From Chitinophaga sancti (GTDB taxonomy: Bacteria; Bacteroidota; Bacteroidia; Chitinophagales; Chitinophagaceae): a stretch of 64,000 nucleotides of DNA. Below the pieces are notes generated by a model that worked only from the letters and a program-made list of their open reading frames with translations, was not told the DNA's origin and ran no database searches. Shown piece after piece: positions 16,290 to 26,147 of the stretch (position 1 is the first letter of the stretch; each line of letters starts with the position of its first letter). The position numbers and the translations under genes are program-made. The DNA is taken from assembly GCF_034424315.1 (NCBI RefSeq), contig NZ_CP139972.1, positions 7,324,501-7,388,500 on the forward strand. Direction: 5' to 3'.

Positions 16290-19064
16290 ATGGCAACCAA
16301 AATCGTGTCTTGTCTGGCATTGCTATGCCTTTGCCTCACTGTAGCCACCGCACAACAAAAAGTAACCGGAAAAGTCACAGATGCCACCACTGGCGCCCCA
16401 TTAGAAGGAATCACTGTAAGAGTCAAACTAAGTAGTGCCGGCTCCTTAACAAACAAGTCCGGGGAATATGTAATCGAAGCCAAAGCCACGGACGTGCTCG
16501 AAATCAGTGCCATCGGCTTCAATGCCCAGGCGATTTCAGTCAATGGCCGCTCCGTGGTCGATGTAAAATTAGTCTCCGCTGTCTCGGAATTGAACCAGAT
16601 CGTGCTCGTAGGTAGCCGTGGTACAGGTAGGGCCAGAACCGAAACCCCTGTTCCGGTAGATGTCATCCCTATCGCCCAGGCAGCCCTCCCCACTGCTAAA
16701 ACCGACCTGACTGCAATCTTAAACATGGCCGCCCCTTCCCTGAATTACAACAAGCAGAGTGGGAGTGATGGCGCAGACATGATTGACCTGGCTACTCTCC
16801 GGGGCTTGGGACCTGATCAAACCCTGGTACTGGTTAATGGGAAAAGACGGCACCAGACCGCCTTCGTAGCCGTTTATGGTACCCGTGGCCGGGGTAACTC
16901 CGGCACAGACCTCAATGCTATTCCAGAAGCTGCCATTGACAGGGTCGAAATTCTGCGCGACGGGGCCTCCGCACAATATGGCTCCGATGCCATCGCCGGG
17001 GTGATCAATATTATCCTCAAAAAAGATGTGAACCACCTCAATGTCACCGCAGGTTATGCCGGCTATTATGACCATAAGTATAATACCTGGTTTGGCCGTA
17101 AGCAATCTCAATATCAATACGGCGTTCCCATTGATGGTAATACGGGTACCCTGGGCCTTAGTTATGGCCTTCCACTGGGAAGACATGGTGGTTTCCTGAA
17201 CTTCTCCGGCAATTTTCTCATTCAGGGTAAAACCTACCGGCAAGCCCTGGATACAGACCTGAATCACAAAGATGGACTGCCTGTCAATAGTGTGAGAAGA
17301 GGAGCTGGTGATGGATCCCGCATGAATGGGGGAGGAATGATCAACCTGGAAGTACCCCTGGGTACGGGAAAAACTTCCTTGTATGCATTTGGTGGTTATA
17401 ATTATAAAAGCTCCGATGCCTTTGCCTATTCCCGCTCCTTTGCAGGTCACCCGGACCGTTTCCCGACTGATGACGGTGGTCATCTGATCTTCCATAAAGA
17501 TATTATGTATGCTGTGCCGGACGATACCATTTTCGATCCTCATATCCAGACCCATGTCAGTGATGTCTCTGCAGCTGTAGGGGTAAAAGGTGAATTTGGA
17601 GAAGGCTGGACCTGGGATGTGAGCAATACCCTGGGCAGAAACAATTTTCATTTTTATGGGGATAAGACCTTCAACGCCTCCCTGGGGGCAAAATCGCCCA
17701 CGCACTTCGATGATGGCGGTTTCTCATTTTTACAGAACACCACTAATGTGACCTTCACTAAAGCAATTCATCATTTAAACCTTGCCTTTGGTGCCGAATA
17801 CCGCTATGAAAGATATAGCATCTATGCTGGTGAAGAAGCGTCATACACCAATTACGATCCTACTTTCTATAAAGCCACGGGTTCCCAGGGCTTCCCCGGT
17901 TATCGCCCCAGCGATGAGGTGGCCGCCAATCGTGGTAACATAGCTGCCTATGTAGACGCAGAAATGGATGTAACCGATAAATGGCTGGTAGGTGCTGCTA
18001 TCAGGGCAGAGAACTATTCGGATTTTGGATTCACGACGAATTATAAACTGGCTACCCGTTACAAGCTTACGAGCAATTTTAATATCCGTGCCTCTGTCAG
18101 TACAGGTTTCAGGGCACCTTCCCTGCAACAGATCAACTACAGTTCCCAGTATACTAACGTACAGGGGGGTACTATTTCCGAAGTAAAGATTGCGCCTAAT
18201 TACAATGCGATCACCCGGGCAGCAGGCATCCCTGATCTGAAACAGGAAAAGTCGCTGAATGCCAGTCTCGGTTTTACCTGGAAACCAGTGCCTGTACTAA
18301 CTGTAACAGTAGATGGATATTATGTGAAGGTAAAAGATCGTATCGTACTCTCCGGGCAGTTTAATGCAGGGGATACAACCCTGGATGCAGAAGTATATAA
18401 CACACTTAACGCCCTGCACATTGACAATGCACAGTTCTTTGCCAATGCTGTGAATACTTCCAACTACGGGGTAGACCTCGTGGTAGATTACAACAAACGC
18501 TGGAGCAATCAGCATTTCCGTGTATTATTTACAGGCAATGTGCAGCAGATGAGTATTGACAAAATTAACGTACCAGCGAAGCTGAATGACAGCTATGTAC
18601 ATCGTCAATCTTTCTTCAGCGACCGTGAGCAGCGCTTTGTAAAAGCTTCTGCGCCACCGGTGAAGATGGGCCTCAACCTGGAATATGGTTTCGATAAATG
18701 GAGTTTTGGTTCACACCTCACTTACTTTGGTAAGATATCGCTCTTTGGTTACGGCTATTCCGGCGACCTGTCAGGTACCGGTATTAACCCGATCGTAGAA
18801 CTGGATGAAGGTGGAAAAACAGTGCCGGAATTATTTGTGTACAAAGGAAAGCTGGTGACTGATCTTTATGTAAGTCATAAATTCAGCCGGCATATCAACC
18901 TGTTTGTAGGGGTGGATAATGTATTTAATGTACATCCTGATTTAGGCTATGTGCAAGGAGCGAAGCTTTCAGCGTTTGATGGTGAAGCGGGTGGTGCCTG
19001 GGATCCTGTGCAGATGGGGGTCAATGGTATGCGCTTATTTACGAGAATCGCATTAGACTTTTAA
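16290..19064 (+). CDS. TonB-dependent outer-membrane receptor (no SusD partner)
   Basis: A 924-residue outer-membrane receptor. A signal peptide (about 1-21) precedes a CarboxypepD-regulatory-like domain (about 23-98: VTGKVTDATTGAPLEGITV). The plug domain (about 110-235) contains LVNGKRRHQTAF and the NAIPEAAIDRVEILRDGASAQYG segment. The rest is a 22-strand barrel ending in an aromatic residue (RIALDF). The plug is that of classical TonB receptors and not of the SusC type, and no SusD gene follows. It probably imports a siderophore, cofactor or small organic compound; the substrate cannot be told. It is monocistronic, with a very strong terminator 10 bases after the stop. Confidence 0.9.
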   Translation: MATKIVSCLALLCLCLTVATAQQKVTGKVTDATTGAPLEGITVRVKLSSAGSLTNKSGEYVIEAKATDVLEISAIGFNAQAISVNGRSVVDVKLVSAVSELNQIVLVGSRGTGRARTETPVPVDVIPIAQAALPTAKTDLTAILNMAAPSLNYNKQSGSDGADMIDLATLRGLGPDQTLVLVNGKRRHQTAFVAVYGTRGRGNSGTDLNAIPEAAIDRVEILRDGASAQYGSDAIAGVINIILKKDVNHLNVTAGYAGYYDHKYNTWFGRKQSQYQYGVPIDGNTGTLGLSYGLPLGRHGGFLNFSGNFLIQGKTYRQALDTDLNHKDGLPVNSVRRGAGDGSRMNGGGMINLEVPLGTGKTSLYAFGGYNYKSSDAFAYSRSFAGHPDRFPTDDGGHLIFHKDIMYAVPDDTIFDPHIQTHVSDVSAAVGVKGEFGEGWTWDVSNTLGRNNFHFYGDKTFNASLGAKSPTHFDDGGFSFLQNTTNVTFTKAIHHLNLAFGAEYRYERYSIYAGEEASYTNYDPTFYKATGSQGFPGYRPSDEVAANRGNIAAYVDAEMDVTDKWLVGAAIRAENYSDFGFTTNYKLATRYKLTSNFNIRASVSTGFRAPSLQQINYSSQYTNVQGGTISEVKIAPNYNAITRAAGIPDLKQEKSLNASLGFTWKPVPVLTVTVDGYYVKVKDRIVLSGQFNAGDTTLDAEVYNTLNALHIDNAQFFANAVNTSNYGVDLVVDYNKRWSNQHFRVLFTGNVQQMSIDKINVPAKLNDSYVHRQSFFSDREQRFVKASAPPVKMGLNLEYGFDKWSFGSHLTYFGKISLFGYGYSGDLSGTGINPIVELDEGGKTVPELFVYKGKLVTDLYVSHKFSRHINLFVGVDNVFNVHPDLGYVQGAKLSAFDGEAGGAWDPVQMGVNGMRLFTRIALDF

Positions 19065-19073
19065 TTTTTCAAT

Positions 19074-19110
19074 AAACAGGAACGGCTCCCTTCGGGAGCC
19101 GTTCCTGTTT
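19074..19110. terminator. Bidirectional terminator between TonB receptor and pyk
   Basis: A perfect 17-base stem (19074-19090 against 19094-19110) with a TTC loop lies between convergent genes, with A and T tracts at its ends. Confidence 0.92.
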
Positions 19111-19128
19111 TGTATTTTTATAAAGCTC

Positions 19129-20568
19129 CTACAGAACTTTAGAAACCTTGATAGTATTTGTTGGCAGGTGTTCTGCTACCGGAGTAGAACCAGTATTTAC
19201 AACGATATCATCAGTTTTCAGGAATCCTTTATCTTTCAGGGTGCTGATCTGATCTTTGATAATATTGTCCAGACCGATTTCTTCATTGTAGTAGAAAGCA
19301 CGTACACCCCAGCTCAGGCTCAGCTGATTTACCAAAGTCTTTTCTTTAGTAAATACGAACAGTGGAGAGCGTGGACGGTAGCTGCTCAGCATAAAGCCGG
19401 TGTAACCACTCTGGGTCATACCAACCAGTGCATTTGCTTCCAGGTCTTCAGCCATCTTACAAGCGTTGTAGCAAAGTGCATCGCTCAGGAAGGTTGGAGA
19501 ATGACGGTGAGGGATCAGGTTACGGTTGTAGATGATTTCTTCTTTCTCAACTTCACCGATGATCTTACGCATAGTCTGGATAACCAGTTCTGGGAACTGA
19601 CCAGTTGCAGTTTCACCGCTCAGCATCACAGCATCAGCACCTTCCAGCACCGCATTAGCTACGTCAGTGATTTCGCTACGGTTAGGGCGGGTACGGTCGA
19701 TCATGGATTCCATCATCTGGGTAGCCACGATTACCGGCTTAGCACGGTGAATACATTTACGGATAATATCTTTCTGGATCATTGGGATCTGCTCTACTGG
19801 CAGTTCCACACCCAGGTCACCACGAGCGATCATTACGCCGTCGCTTTCCCAGATGATCTCTTTCAGATTTGCGATAGCCTCAGGCTTTTCGATCTTAGAG
19901 ATAACTTTGATCTTAGAGTTACGTTCTTTCAAACGTTTACGAATCAGTTGCAGGTCAGCAGCATCTCTTACAAATGACAGGGCAACCCAGTCACAGTTAT
20001 GGTCGATGATGAATTCCAGATCTTCTACGTCTTTTGGAGTCAGCGCTGGCAGAGATACTTTAGTATCTGGCAGGTTGAAACCTTTCTTAGAAGACAGAAC
20101 ACCTGGCAGGGTAACTTCAGCTTTGATTTCACCTGCAGCAGTGATTTCTTTTACTACAGTTTCGATCTTACCGTCATCCAGCAGAATTTTCTGACCTGGT
20201 TTTACATCTTTATGCAGATCAGCATAAGATACATATATTCTTTCGGCAGTACCAACTACCTTCTCGTTTACGAAAGTCAGGATCATACCCGGAACCAGTG
20301 GCAGCGCATTGTTAGCGATTTCACCTACGCGCAGTTTTGGTCCTTGCAGGTCAGCCAGGATGGCAACATTGAAAGATTCAACTTCGTTGATCTGGCGAAT
20401 GTAGCCAATGATGCGAAGTTTGTCTTCGTGAGAGCCATGTGAAAAGTTCAGGCGGAACACGTTTACGCCGGCTTTTACCAGGGCCAGTAATTTGTCGTAA
20501 GTGTCGCATGCCGGTCCTACTGTGGCAACTATCTTCGTTTTGTGTTTAGATATATCTTGTGTACTCAT
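19129..20568 (-). CDS. pyk: Pyruvate kinase
   Basis: Pyruvate kinase converts phosphoenolpyruvate and ADP to pyruvate and ATP. From the ATG at 20568 the protein has 479 residues; a longer frame to 20589 would overlap pfkA and adds a non-family leader. Visible features are KTKIVATVGPACD at the start, VFRLNFSHG, ISKIEKPEA (catalytic Lys region), MIARGDLGVELP and MLSGETATGQFP. The C-terminal domain is complete. It starts 10 bases after the pfkA stop, so the two committed steps of glycolysis are made from one transcript. Confidence 0.97.
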   Translation of the reverse strand: MSTQDISKHKTKIVATVGPACDTYDKLLALVKAGVNVFRLNFSHGSHEDKLRIIGYIRQINEVESFNVAILADLQGPKLRVGEIANNALPLVPGMILTFVNEKVVGTAERIYVSYADLHKDVKPGQKILLDDGKIETVVKEITAAGEIKAEVTLPGVLSSKKGFNLPDTKVSLPALTPKDVEDLEFIIDHNCDWVALSFVRDAADLQLIRKRLKERNSKIKVISKIEKPEAIANLKEIIWESDGVMIARGDLGVELPVEQIPMIQKDIIRKCIHRAKPVIVATQMMESMIDRTRPNRSEITDVANAVLEGADAVMLSGETATGQFPELVIQTMRKIIGEVEKEEIIYNRNLIPHRHSPTFLSDALCYNACKMAEDLEANALVGMTQSGYTGFMLSSYRPRSPLFVFTKEKTLVNQLSLSWGVRAFYYNEEIGLDNIIKDQISTLKDKGFLKTDDIVVNTGSTPVAEHLPTNTIKVSKVL

Positions 20569-20578
20569 AGCTCTTATT

Positions 20579-21559
20579 TTAACTCGCAAGTATTTTTACT
20601 ATTTTAAACCATTCCGGATCGATCTGCTCTTTGGCTTTAATGGCCTGTTCCAGAGGTGTATATTGGATTTTGTTGTTTACAATTCCTACCATAACATTGG
20701 AAGTGCCATTCAACAACGCTTCTACAGCAGCATAACCCATACGGCTAGCCAGGATACGGTCCTGACAGGTAGGACTACCACCACGTTGAATATGTCCGAG
20801 GATGGTTACGCGGGTATCCAGTTGAGGACATTGTTCCTTAATCTGGCGTGCTACCGCTTCTGCGCCACCAGCAGCAGAACCTTCTGCTACCACGATGATG
20901 TTTACTAATTTCTTGCGGCGTTCGTTAGCCTGCAGTTCCAGGATAATGTCTTGAACATCGATAATGTGCTCAGGAGTCATAATGTGCTCAGCACCAGTAG
21001 AAATACCACTGTGGAGAGCTATATAACCAGCATCACGCCCCATTACTTCTATGATAAATAAGCGGTCGTGTGCATCAGCTGTATCACGGATCTTGTCTAT
21101 CGCATCTACTGCTGTATTCACAGCTGTATCAAACCCAATGGTAAAATCTGAACCGGCAATGTCTTTGTCAATTGTGCCTGGCAGACCTATGCACGGAATA
21201 TCAAATTCCTGGCTCATCTTGTACGCACCATTGAAAGAACCATCGCCACCGATTACTACGATACCATCGATGTTGTGCTTCTTTAAATTTTCGTAGGCTT
21301 TTTTACGGCCTTCGGCTTCGTAAAACTCTTTACAACGGGCTGTTTTTAAGATTGTACCACCGCGCTGTATAATGTTGGCAACAGATTTAGACTCCAAAGG
21401 AAAGATTTCGTTCTTCAACATTCCCCTGTAACCATACATGACACCAAAAACATTCAGCTGATTGTAAATTCCCGTTCTTACAACTGCACGAACGGCAGCA
21501 TTCATGCCCGGCGCGTCTCCGCCTGATGTAAGGACCGCAATGTTGTTAACTTTTTTCAT
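20579..21559 (-). CDS. pfkA: ATP-dependent 6-phosphofructokinase
   Basis: A 326-residue phosphofructokinase phosphorylating fructose 6-phosphate. ATP use is indicated by GGDGS at 104-108 (pyrophosphate enzymes have Asp for that second-last Gly). Catalytic PGTIDKDI and FDTAVNTA follow, as do the MGRDAGYIA and GHIQRGGSPT substrate motifs. The length is that of E. coli PfkA. It is the first gene of a pfkA-pyk operon. The divergent prolyl oligopeptidase gene lies 305 bases away. Confidence 0.97.
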   Translation of the reverse strand: MKKVNNIAVLTSGGDAPGMNAAVRAVVRTGIYNQLNVFGVMYGYRGMLKNEIFPLESKSVANIIQRGGTILKTARCKEFYEAEGRKKAYENLKKHNIDGIVVIGGDGSFNGAYKMSQEFDIPCIGLPGTIDKDIAGSDFTIGFDTAVNTAVDAIDKIRDTADAHDRLFIIEVMGRDAGYIALHSGISTGAEHIMTPEHIIDVQDIILELQANERRKKLVNIIVVAEGSAAGGAEAVARQIKEQCPQLDTRVTILGHIQRGGSPTCQDRILASRMGYAAVEALLNGTSNVMVGIVNNKIQYTPLEQAIKAKEQIDPEWFKIVKILAS

Positions 21560-21864
21560 AGTTATGTTATATTTCCCTCTCTACGTTGTTTTTATGTGGG
21601 AATTCCCCGACGTTGAACCTGTGATGCCCAGTTTATACCCCAAATGTGTCATAGTGGTATACTCCGAATATTCTAACAATCTCTTTCCGCAAGTCAGCTT
21701 CTTTTCCTGATTATCACATTCCTTATGCATAAATTGCCAGAAAAATATTTAATTGGCGCACAAAAATAACATTTTGGATATTCTTTCTAATAGTAATCTG
21801 ATGAATTAAAGAAAATTTTCAATTTCAGTTAACCAATAGAGTATTTTTTTAAAAAAATATACAT
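21560..21864. other. Intergenic region between divergent pfkA and prolyl oligopeptidase
   Basis: A 305-base divergent gap that must contain promoters for both genes. I found no exact TAnnTTTG element, no open frame with family character and no strong hairpin. The last 100 bases before the oligopeptidase start are very A/T rich. Confidence 0.6.
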
Positions 21865-24030
21865 ATGTATAATTTAAATGCAATAATGCAACGTCTACCT
21901 GCTTTAATTTTTACTTTTATTAATTCCTCTTTGCTTCTTACCACTATGTCTACAGCGCAAGCGCAATCACAACAACCTGGCATTGCTTATCCGCAAACAC
22001 GGAAAACCGACGTCTCAGATAACTACCATGGCACTACTATTGCCGACCCTTATCGCTGGCTGGAGGACGATAATAGTCCTGAAACCAAAGCATGGGTAAA
22101 GGAGCAAAATACGATCACCCAGAATTATCTTGCAAAGATACCTTTCCGCGACTCGATAAAAAATCGTCTGGAAGTGTTATGGAATTATCCAAAAACAGCT
22201 GCACCGGATCATAGAGGTAACTATCTATACTTCTACAAAAACGATGGTTTGCAAAACCAGGCTGTACTGTACAGGCAGGCAACCACCCCTGGCGCTAAGC
22301 CCGAATTATTCATCGATCCAAATAAATTATCTGCCGATGGTACAACAGCTTTAGGCACCGTACAGTTCTCTAAAGACGGAAAATATGCCGCTTACCTGAT
22401 TGCAAAGGCTGGTTCCGACTGGCAGCAGGCCCATGTAATGGACGTAGCTACCAAAACTTTGCTCCCCGATAGCCTGAACTGGCTCAAATTCACCGGTCTT
22501 TCCTGGAGAGGAGATGGCTTTTATTATAGTCGCTATGACGAACCCACCGAAGCCAGCAAACTCTCTAAAAAGAACGAATTCCATAAAATTTACTACCACA
22601 AGGTAGGTACTTCTCAGGATAAGGATGTACTGATTCACGCTGATTCAGATCACCCACTACGCAATTTTTCAGCAAGTGTTACCGAAGACGAACGTTTCCT
22701 GCTCTTAAGCGCGTCAGAAGGCACTTCCGGCAATGAAATATGGTTCCGCGACATGAAAAATCCTGACCAAAAGGAGTTCAAATTGCTGATCAAAGGCTTC
22801 GAATATGAGCCAAATGTAATAGACAATGACGGCGATAAGCTGCTCGTGATCACCAACGAAGGCGCACCGAACTATAAAGTAGAGCTGATCGATACCAAAA
22901 ATCCCCAGGGCCCCCGCAAGCTGATCATCCCTGAACGAAAAGAAACCCTGGTACATGTCGGTACCGGCGGTGGAAAACTGTTTGCCGTATACCTGCAGGA
23001 TGCCGCTAACCGTGTATACCAATTAGACTATGCAGGCCACCTGGAAAGAGAGATCAAACTCCCTGGCATCGGTACCGCCTCCGGATTCGGCGGTAAAAAA
23101 GAAGACAAGGAATTCTATTACACCTTTAATTCATATGTGACACCGGCCCTGATATATAAATATGAAATAACAAATGGCCACTCCTCCCTTTACTTCAAAC
23201 CTGAGCTGAAATTCGATCCTTCCCAGTACGAAACCAAACAGGTATTCTTTAATAGTAAAGATGGTACCCGCATTCCAATGTTCCTTTCCTATAAGAAAGG
23301 AATCAAACTAAATGGCAACAATCCTGTATTCCTGTATGGTTACGGTGGATTTAATATCCCGCTCACCCCTTCTTTCAGCGTATCCAACCTGTTCTTTATG
23401 GAGCAAGGCGGTATTTTTGCACAGGTAACCCTGCGTGGTGGTGCGGAGTATGGCGAAGAATGGCACAAAGCTGGTATGTTTGAGAAGAAGCAGAATGTAT
23501 TCGATGACTTTATCGGTGCAGCAGAATTCCTGATCAAAGAAAAATATACCAATACCTCCAAATTAGCAGTACACGGCCGATCAAATGGTGGGCTGCTGAT
23601 AGGGGCAGTGATGACACAACGCCCTGATCTGTTCAGGGTAGCAATACCCACTGTAGGGGTACTGGATATGCTGCGCTACCAAAACTTTACAATCGGATGG
23701 GCATGGGGTGTGGAATATGGCACCAGCGATAAGGAAGATCAGTTCAGATACCTGATCAAATACTCACCACTGCACAACCTGAAGCCAGGGACCTCTTATC
23801 CTGCTACTATGGTCACTACAGGCGATCATGATGATAGGGTAGTGCCTGCACACTCATTTAAATTTGCAGCTACACTGCAGGCAGATAATGCAGGCCCTAA
23901 CCCAACGCTTATACGTATCGATACCCAGGCAGGCCATGGTGCAGGTAAGCCGACAGGCAAGCTGATAGAAGAGTCTGCGGACATCTGGGCTTTTGTGATG
24001 TATAACCTGGGCATGCATTTCAAAAATTAA
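21865..24030 (+). CDS. Prolyl oligopeptidase (S9A), secreted
   Basis: A 721-residue serine peptidase that cleaves after proline in short peptides. An N-terminal signal peptide (ending near TMSTAQAQ, residue 33) points to the periplasm. The classic N-terminal DNYHGTTIADPYRWLEDD is present, followed by a seven-bladed propeller (about 100-450) and an alpha/beta-hydrolase domain. The catalytic Ser573 lies in GRSNGG, the Asp in GDHDDRVVP and the His in QAGHGAGKP. A second start at 21886 is possible. The gene stands alone and ends at a strong terminator. Confidence 0.95.
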   Translation: MYNLNAIMQRLPALIFTFINSSLLLTTMSTAQAQSQQPGIAYPQTRKTDVSDNYHGTTIADPYRWLEDDNSPETKAWVKEQNTITQNYLAKIPFRDSIKNRLEVLWNYPKTAAPDHRGNYLYFYKNDGLQNQAVLYRQATTPGAKPELFIDPNKLSADGTTALGTVQFSKDGKYAAYLIAKAGSDWQQAHVMDVATKTLLPDSLNWLKFTGLSWRGDGFYYSRYDEPTEASKLSKKNEFHKIYYHKVGTSQDKDVLIHADSDHPLRNFSASVTEDERFLLLSASEGTSGNEIWFRDMKNPDQKEFKLLIKGFEYEPNVIDNDGDKLLVITNEGAPNYKVELIDTKNPQGPRKLIIPERKETLVHVGTGGGKLFAVYLQDAANRVYQLDYAGHLEREIKLPGIGTASGFGGKKEDKEFYYTFNSYVTPALIYKYEITNGHSSLYFKPELKFDPSQYETKQVFFNSKDGTRIPMFLSYKKGIKLNGNNPVFLYGYGGFNIPLTPSFSVSNLFFMEQGGIFAQVTLRGGAEYGEEWHKAGMFEKKQNVFDDFIGAAEFLIKEKYTNTSKLAVHGRSNGGLLIGAVMTQRPDLFRVAIPTVGVLDMLRYQNFTIGWAWGVEYGTSDKEDQFRYLIKYSPLHNLKPGTSYPATMVTTGDHDDRVVPAHSFKFAATLQADNAGPNPTLIRIDTQAGHGAGKPTGKLIEESADIWAFVMYNLGMHFKN

Positions 24031-24054
24031 ATTGAATGGCCAATGCCGCTTCCC

Positions 24055-24090
24055 AAAAACGCTGATGCCGCAGGCATCAGCGTTTTTTTT
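24055..24090 (+). terminator. Terminator after prolyl oligopeptidase
   Basis: A 15-base stem (24055-24069 against 24073-24087) with a GCA loop is followed by T residues to 24090. It separates the peptidase from the RmlD-like gene. Confidence 0.92.
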
Positions 24091-24133
24091 TAACCAAACT
24101 CTTTTCTTCGTAATTTTAGCAAAAGGCATAATT

Positions 24134-25027
24134 ATGAAGGTATTAATCACAGGAAGTAACGGATTATTGGGCCAGCACCTTATCCCCCTATTTTCAAAGG
24201 ATTCCCGCTACGAAGTTATTGCTACCGGCAGGGGCGCCAATCGCCTCCCCAACCAGGATGGGTATCTCTATGAACCCGCAAATCTCAGGGATTCCTCCAG
24301 CGTAAATCAGTTACTACAGAAGCATCAGCCAGATATCGTTATCCACGCGGCAGCCATGACCCAGGTAGACGATTGTGAAAGAAACAAAGATGCCTGTTGG
24401 GATTGTAATGTCAACGCTACCCGCTATCTCCTCCAGGCCGCAGAAAAAAGCAAGAGCTTTTTCATTTTCCTTTCCACCGACTTTGTCTTCGATGGTTTAC
24501 AGGGTCCTTACTCAGAAGAAGATGCCGTAAACCCTATCAGCTATTATGGCGCTACCAAAGTAGCCGCAGAAAGGCTTGTCCAGAATAGCCATTTATCCTG
24601 GTCCATCGTGCGTACAGTATTGGTATACGGCATTGCCGCAGACCCTAAACGCAGTAATATTATCACCTGGGTAAAAACGAACCTGGAACAGGGCAAGAAA
24701 TTGAAAGTAGTAGATGACCAGTGGCGTACCCCAACCCTGGTGCAGGATCTGGCCGCAGGTTGTAAACTGGTAGCCGATAAGAAGGCAACAGGGATCTACC
24801 ACATTTCAGGTAGTGAAACCCTTACGCCCTATCAGATGGCCGTTCAGACAGCCGGTTATTTCCAGTTAAACCCACAATTGTTGGAGAAAGTAGATGCCAA
24901 AACCTTTACCCAGCCGGCTAAACGCCCCGCTAAGACAGGTTTCGTGATCAGTAAAGCCGTACAGGAACTGGGCTATCAGCCGCACAGTTTTGAAGAGGGA
25001 TTACAGATAGTAGCCAAAGAAATTTAG
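24134..25027 (+). CDS. RmlD-like sugar-nucleotide reductase (SDR family)
   Basis: A 297-residue extended short-chain dehydrogenase resembling dTDP-4-dehydrorhamnose reductase. From the ATG at 24134 it begins MKVLITGSNGLLGQHL, the dinucleotide-binding motif. The catalytic Y-x-x-x-K is in ISYYGATKVAAERLV, and the Ser/Thr is in STDFVF. A longer frame would start inside the upstream terminator. No other rhamnose genes are nearby, so the exact substrate is open; a general NAD-dependent epimerase/reductase role is the alternative. The stop lies four bases from the convergent SPOR gene. Confidence 0.82.
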   Translation: MKVLITGSNGLLGQHLIPLFSKDSRYEVIATGRGANRLPNQDGYLYEPANLRDSSSVNQLLQKHQPDIVIHAAAMTQVDDCERNKDACWDCNVNATRYLLQAAEKSKSFFIFLSTDFVFDGLQGPYSEEDAVNPISYYGATKVAAERLVQNSHLSWSIVRTVLVYGIAADPKRSNIITWVKTNLEQGKKLKVVDDQWRTPTLVQDLAAGCKLVADKKATGIYHISGSETLTPYQMAVQTAGYFQLNPQLLEKVDAKTFTQPAKRPAKTGFVISKAVQELGYQPHSFEEGLQIVAKEI

Positions 25028-25031
25028 GCCC

Positions 25032-26036
25032 CTAGAAAACAATACGACGTTTAGGTACCCCAAAGAATTTCTGGATAGAGTCGTTTGCTTTAGTCGTATC
25101 AGCCAGTGGGGCTGTGACCGGAACTAACAATCGGTAAAGGCTCGTATCAATGGCATCAGCTTGCAATGTTACGTAACCCCTGCCATTTTTATGATGAAAG
25201 TTCAGTTTTTTGGTCGCATCCTTCAGGTTGTGATATTCACCAACCACCACATAATAGGTTTTATCAGTCGGCGTAGGAGCAGATGCCGCTGCCTGTTGCA
25301 GACTGCTGTCTGAACGGGTAGTGGAATCCTGCACGCGCGTAGTATCTGCTACCACAGGCGCACTCCTGTCTGCAGAGATCACAGGTTCCTGGTTATTGCC
25401 CTGCTGACTAGCTATCAGCCACCATACCAAACCTGCTGCCAGCACAGCCGCTACAGGTACTGCCACCCACCACCAGCGGAAGGAAGAACCCCGCTCCTCC
25501 GGATAAGGAGGATAATCTGTGTTAGCCGTATACTCAGCATTGGGCTTTGCATTTTCTGATGAAGCAGACAAATGATTCACCACCTGGTTATTCACAAACT
25601 CCTTGTCACCAATGGTCACACGGTGGCTGACGTCTGTTCTGATCACAGGCTGTACCATCAGGGTTTCCAGCTCAATAGGCAGGTATTCTGCAATAAAGGT
25701 AATCTGCCCCGCTACATCCATTTTCAGCTGTCCTACGCCCGGAACGGCAAAGGTCTGACCCGATTTCAGCAGTGCATGCACCTCCGCTACATATTTCTCC
25801 ATCTTCATCCGGGCAATGTTATCCACCAGGTGCTCTCTCTGGGAAATCCATTTCACCAGTTGCTCTTCATCTCCCCATGTATCCTCAAACCGGATCACCT
25901 CCTGTGGAGGTTCCAGAGTTTTGGTTGTTACATTATAGCGCGCTGGAATATGTTGCACCAAAAAGATGCCTGTTTTGGGGAGAATACAAGGTTCCTTCCG
26001 GAACAAAGTGTCCTGTATATATTGCTGTAGTACCAA
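25032..26036 (-). CDS. HU-CCDC81 / SPOR-domain membrane protein
   Basis: A 334-residue protein if started at the TTG at 26036 (MVLQQYIQ, matching the usual start of the family); a TTG at 26078 would add 14 residues, and no ATG is available. It has two HU-related CCDC81-like domains in the cytoplasm (about 1-135), a charged linker, one membrane helix (about 189-209) and a C-terminal SPOR domain (about 259-334: YYVVVGEYHNLKDATKKLN). SPOR domains bind denuded glycan strands at division sites. HU-like folds usually bind DNA, though DNA binding is not established for this subgroup. It follows the TPR and barrel genes on the same strand. Confidence 0.8.
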   Translation of the reverse strand: MVLQQYIQDTLFRKEPCILPKTGIFLVQHIPARYNVTTKTLEPPQEVIRFEDTWGDEEQLVKWISQREHLVDNIARMKMEKYVAEVHALLKSGQTFAVPGVGQLKMDVAGQITFIAEYLPIELETLMVQPVIRTDVSHRVTIGDKEFVNNQVVNHLSASSENAKPNAEYTANTDYPPYPEERGSSFRWWWVAVPVAAVLAAGLVWWLIASQQGNNQEPVISADRSAPVVADTTRVQDSTTRSDSSLQQAAASAPTPTDKTYYVVVGEYHNLKDATKKLNFHHKNGRGYVTLQADAIDTSLYRLLVPVTAPLADTTKANDSIQKFFGVPKRRIVF

Positions 26037-26095
26037 TGTTAATATAAAATATTCCTTAGTAAAATGACTCTCTATCAATAAATATGCCTGTGTTT

Positions 26096-26123
26096 GCTAT
26101 CCTTCCCGTGTGAGAAGGATAGC
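26096..26123 (-). terminator. Hairpin between the OM barrel and HU/SPOR genes
   Basis: A ten-base perfect stem (26096-26105 against 26114-26123) with an eight-base loop lies 25 bases past the barrel gene stop. There is no strong T run, so it may be a partial terminator or an RNA-processing or stability hairpin. Confidence 0.5.
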
Positions 26124-26147
26124 CTCACAGTATGCAATGGTACGATT

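Noticed and set aside
16025-17705. Long open frames on the minus strand under the TonB receptor
   Set aside because: They are antisense to a well-supported receptor and show no family character or start context.
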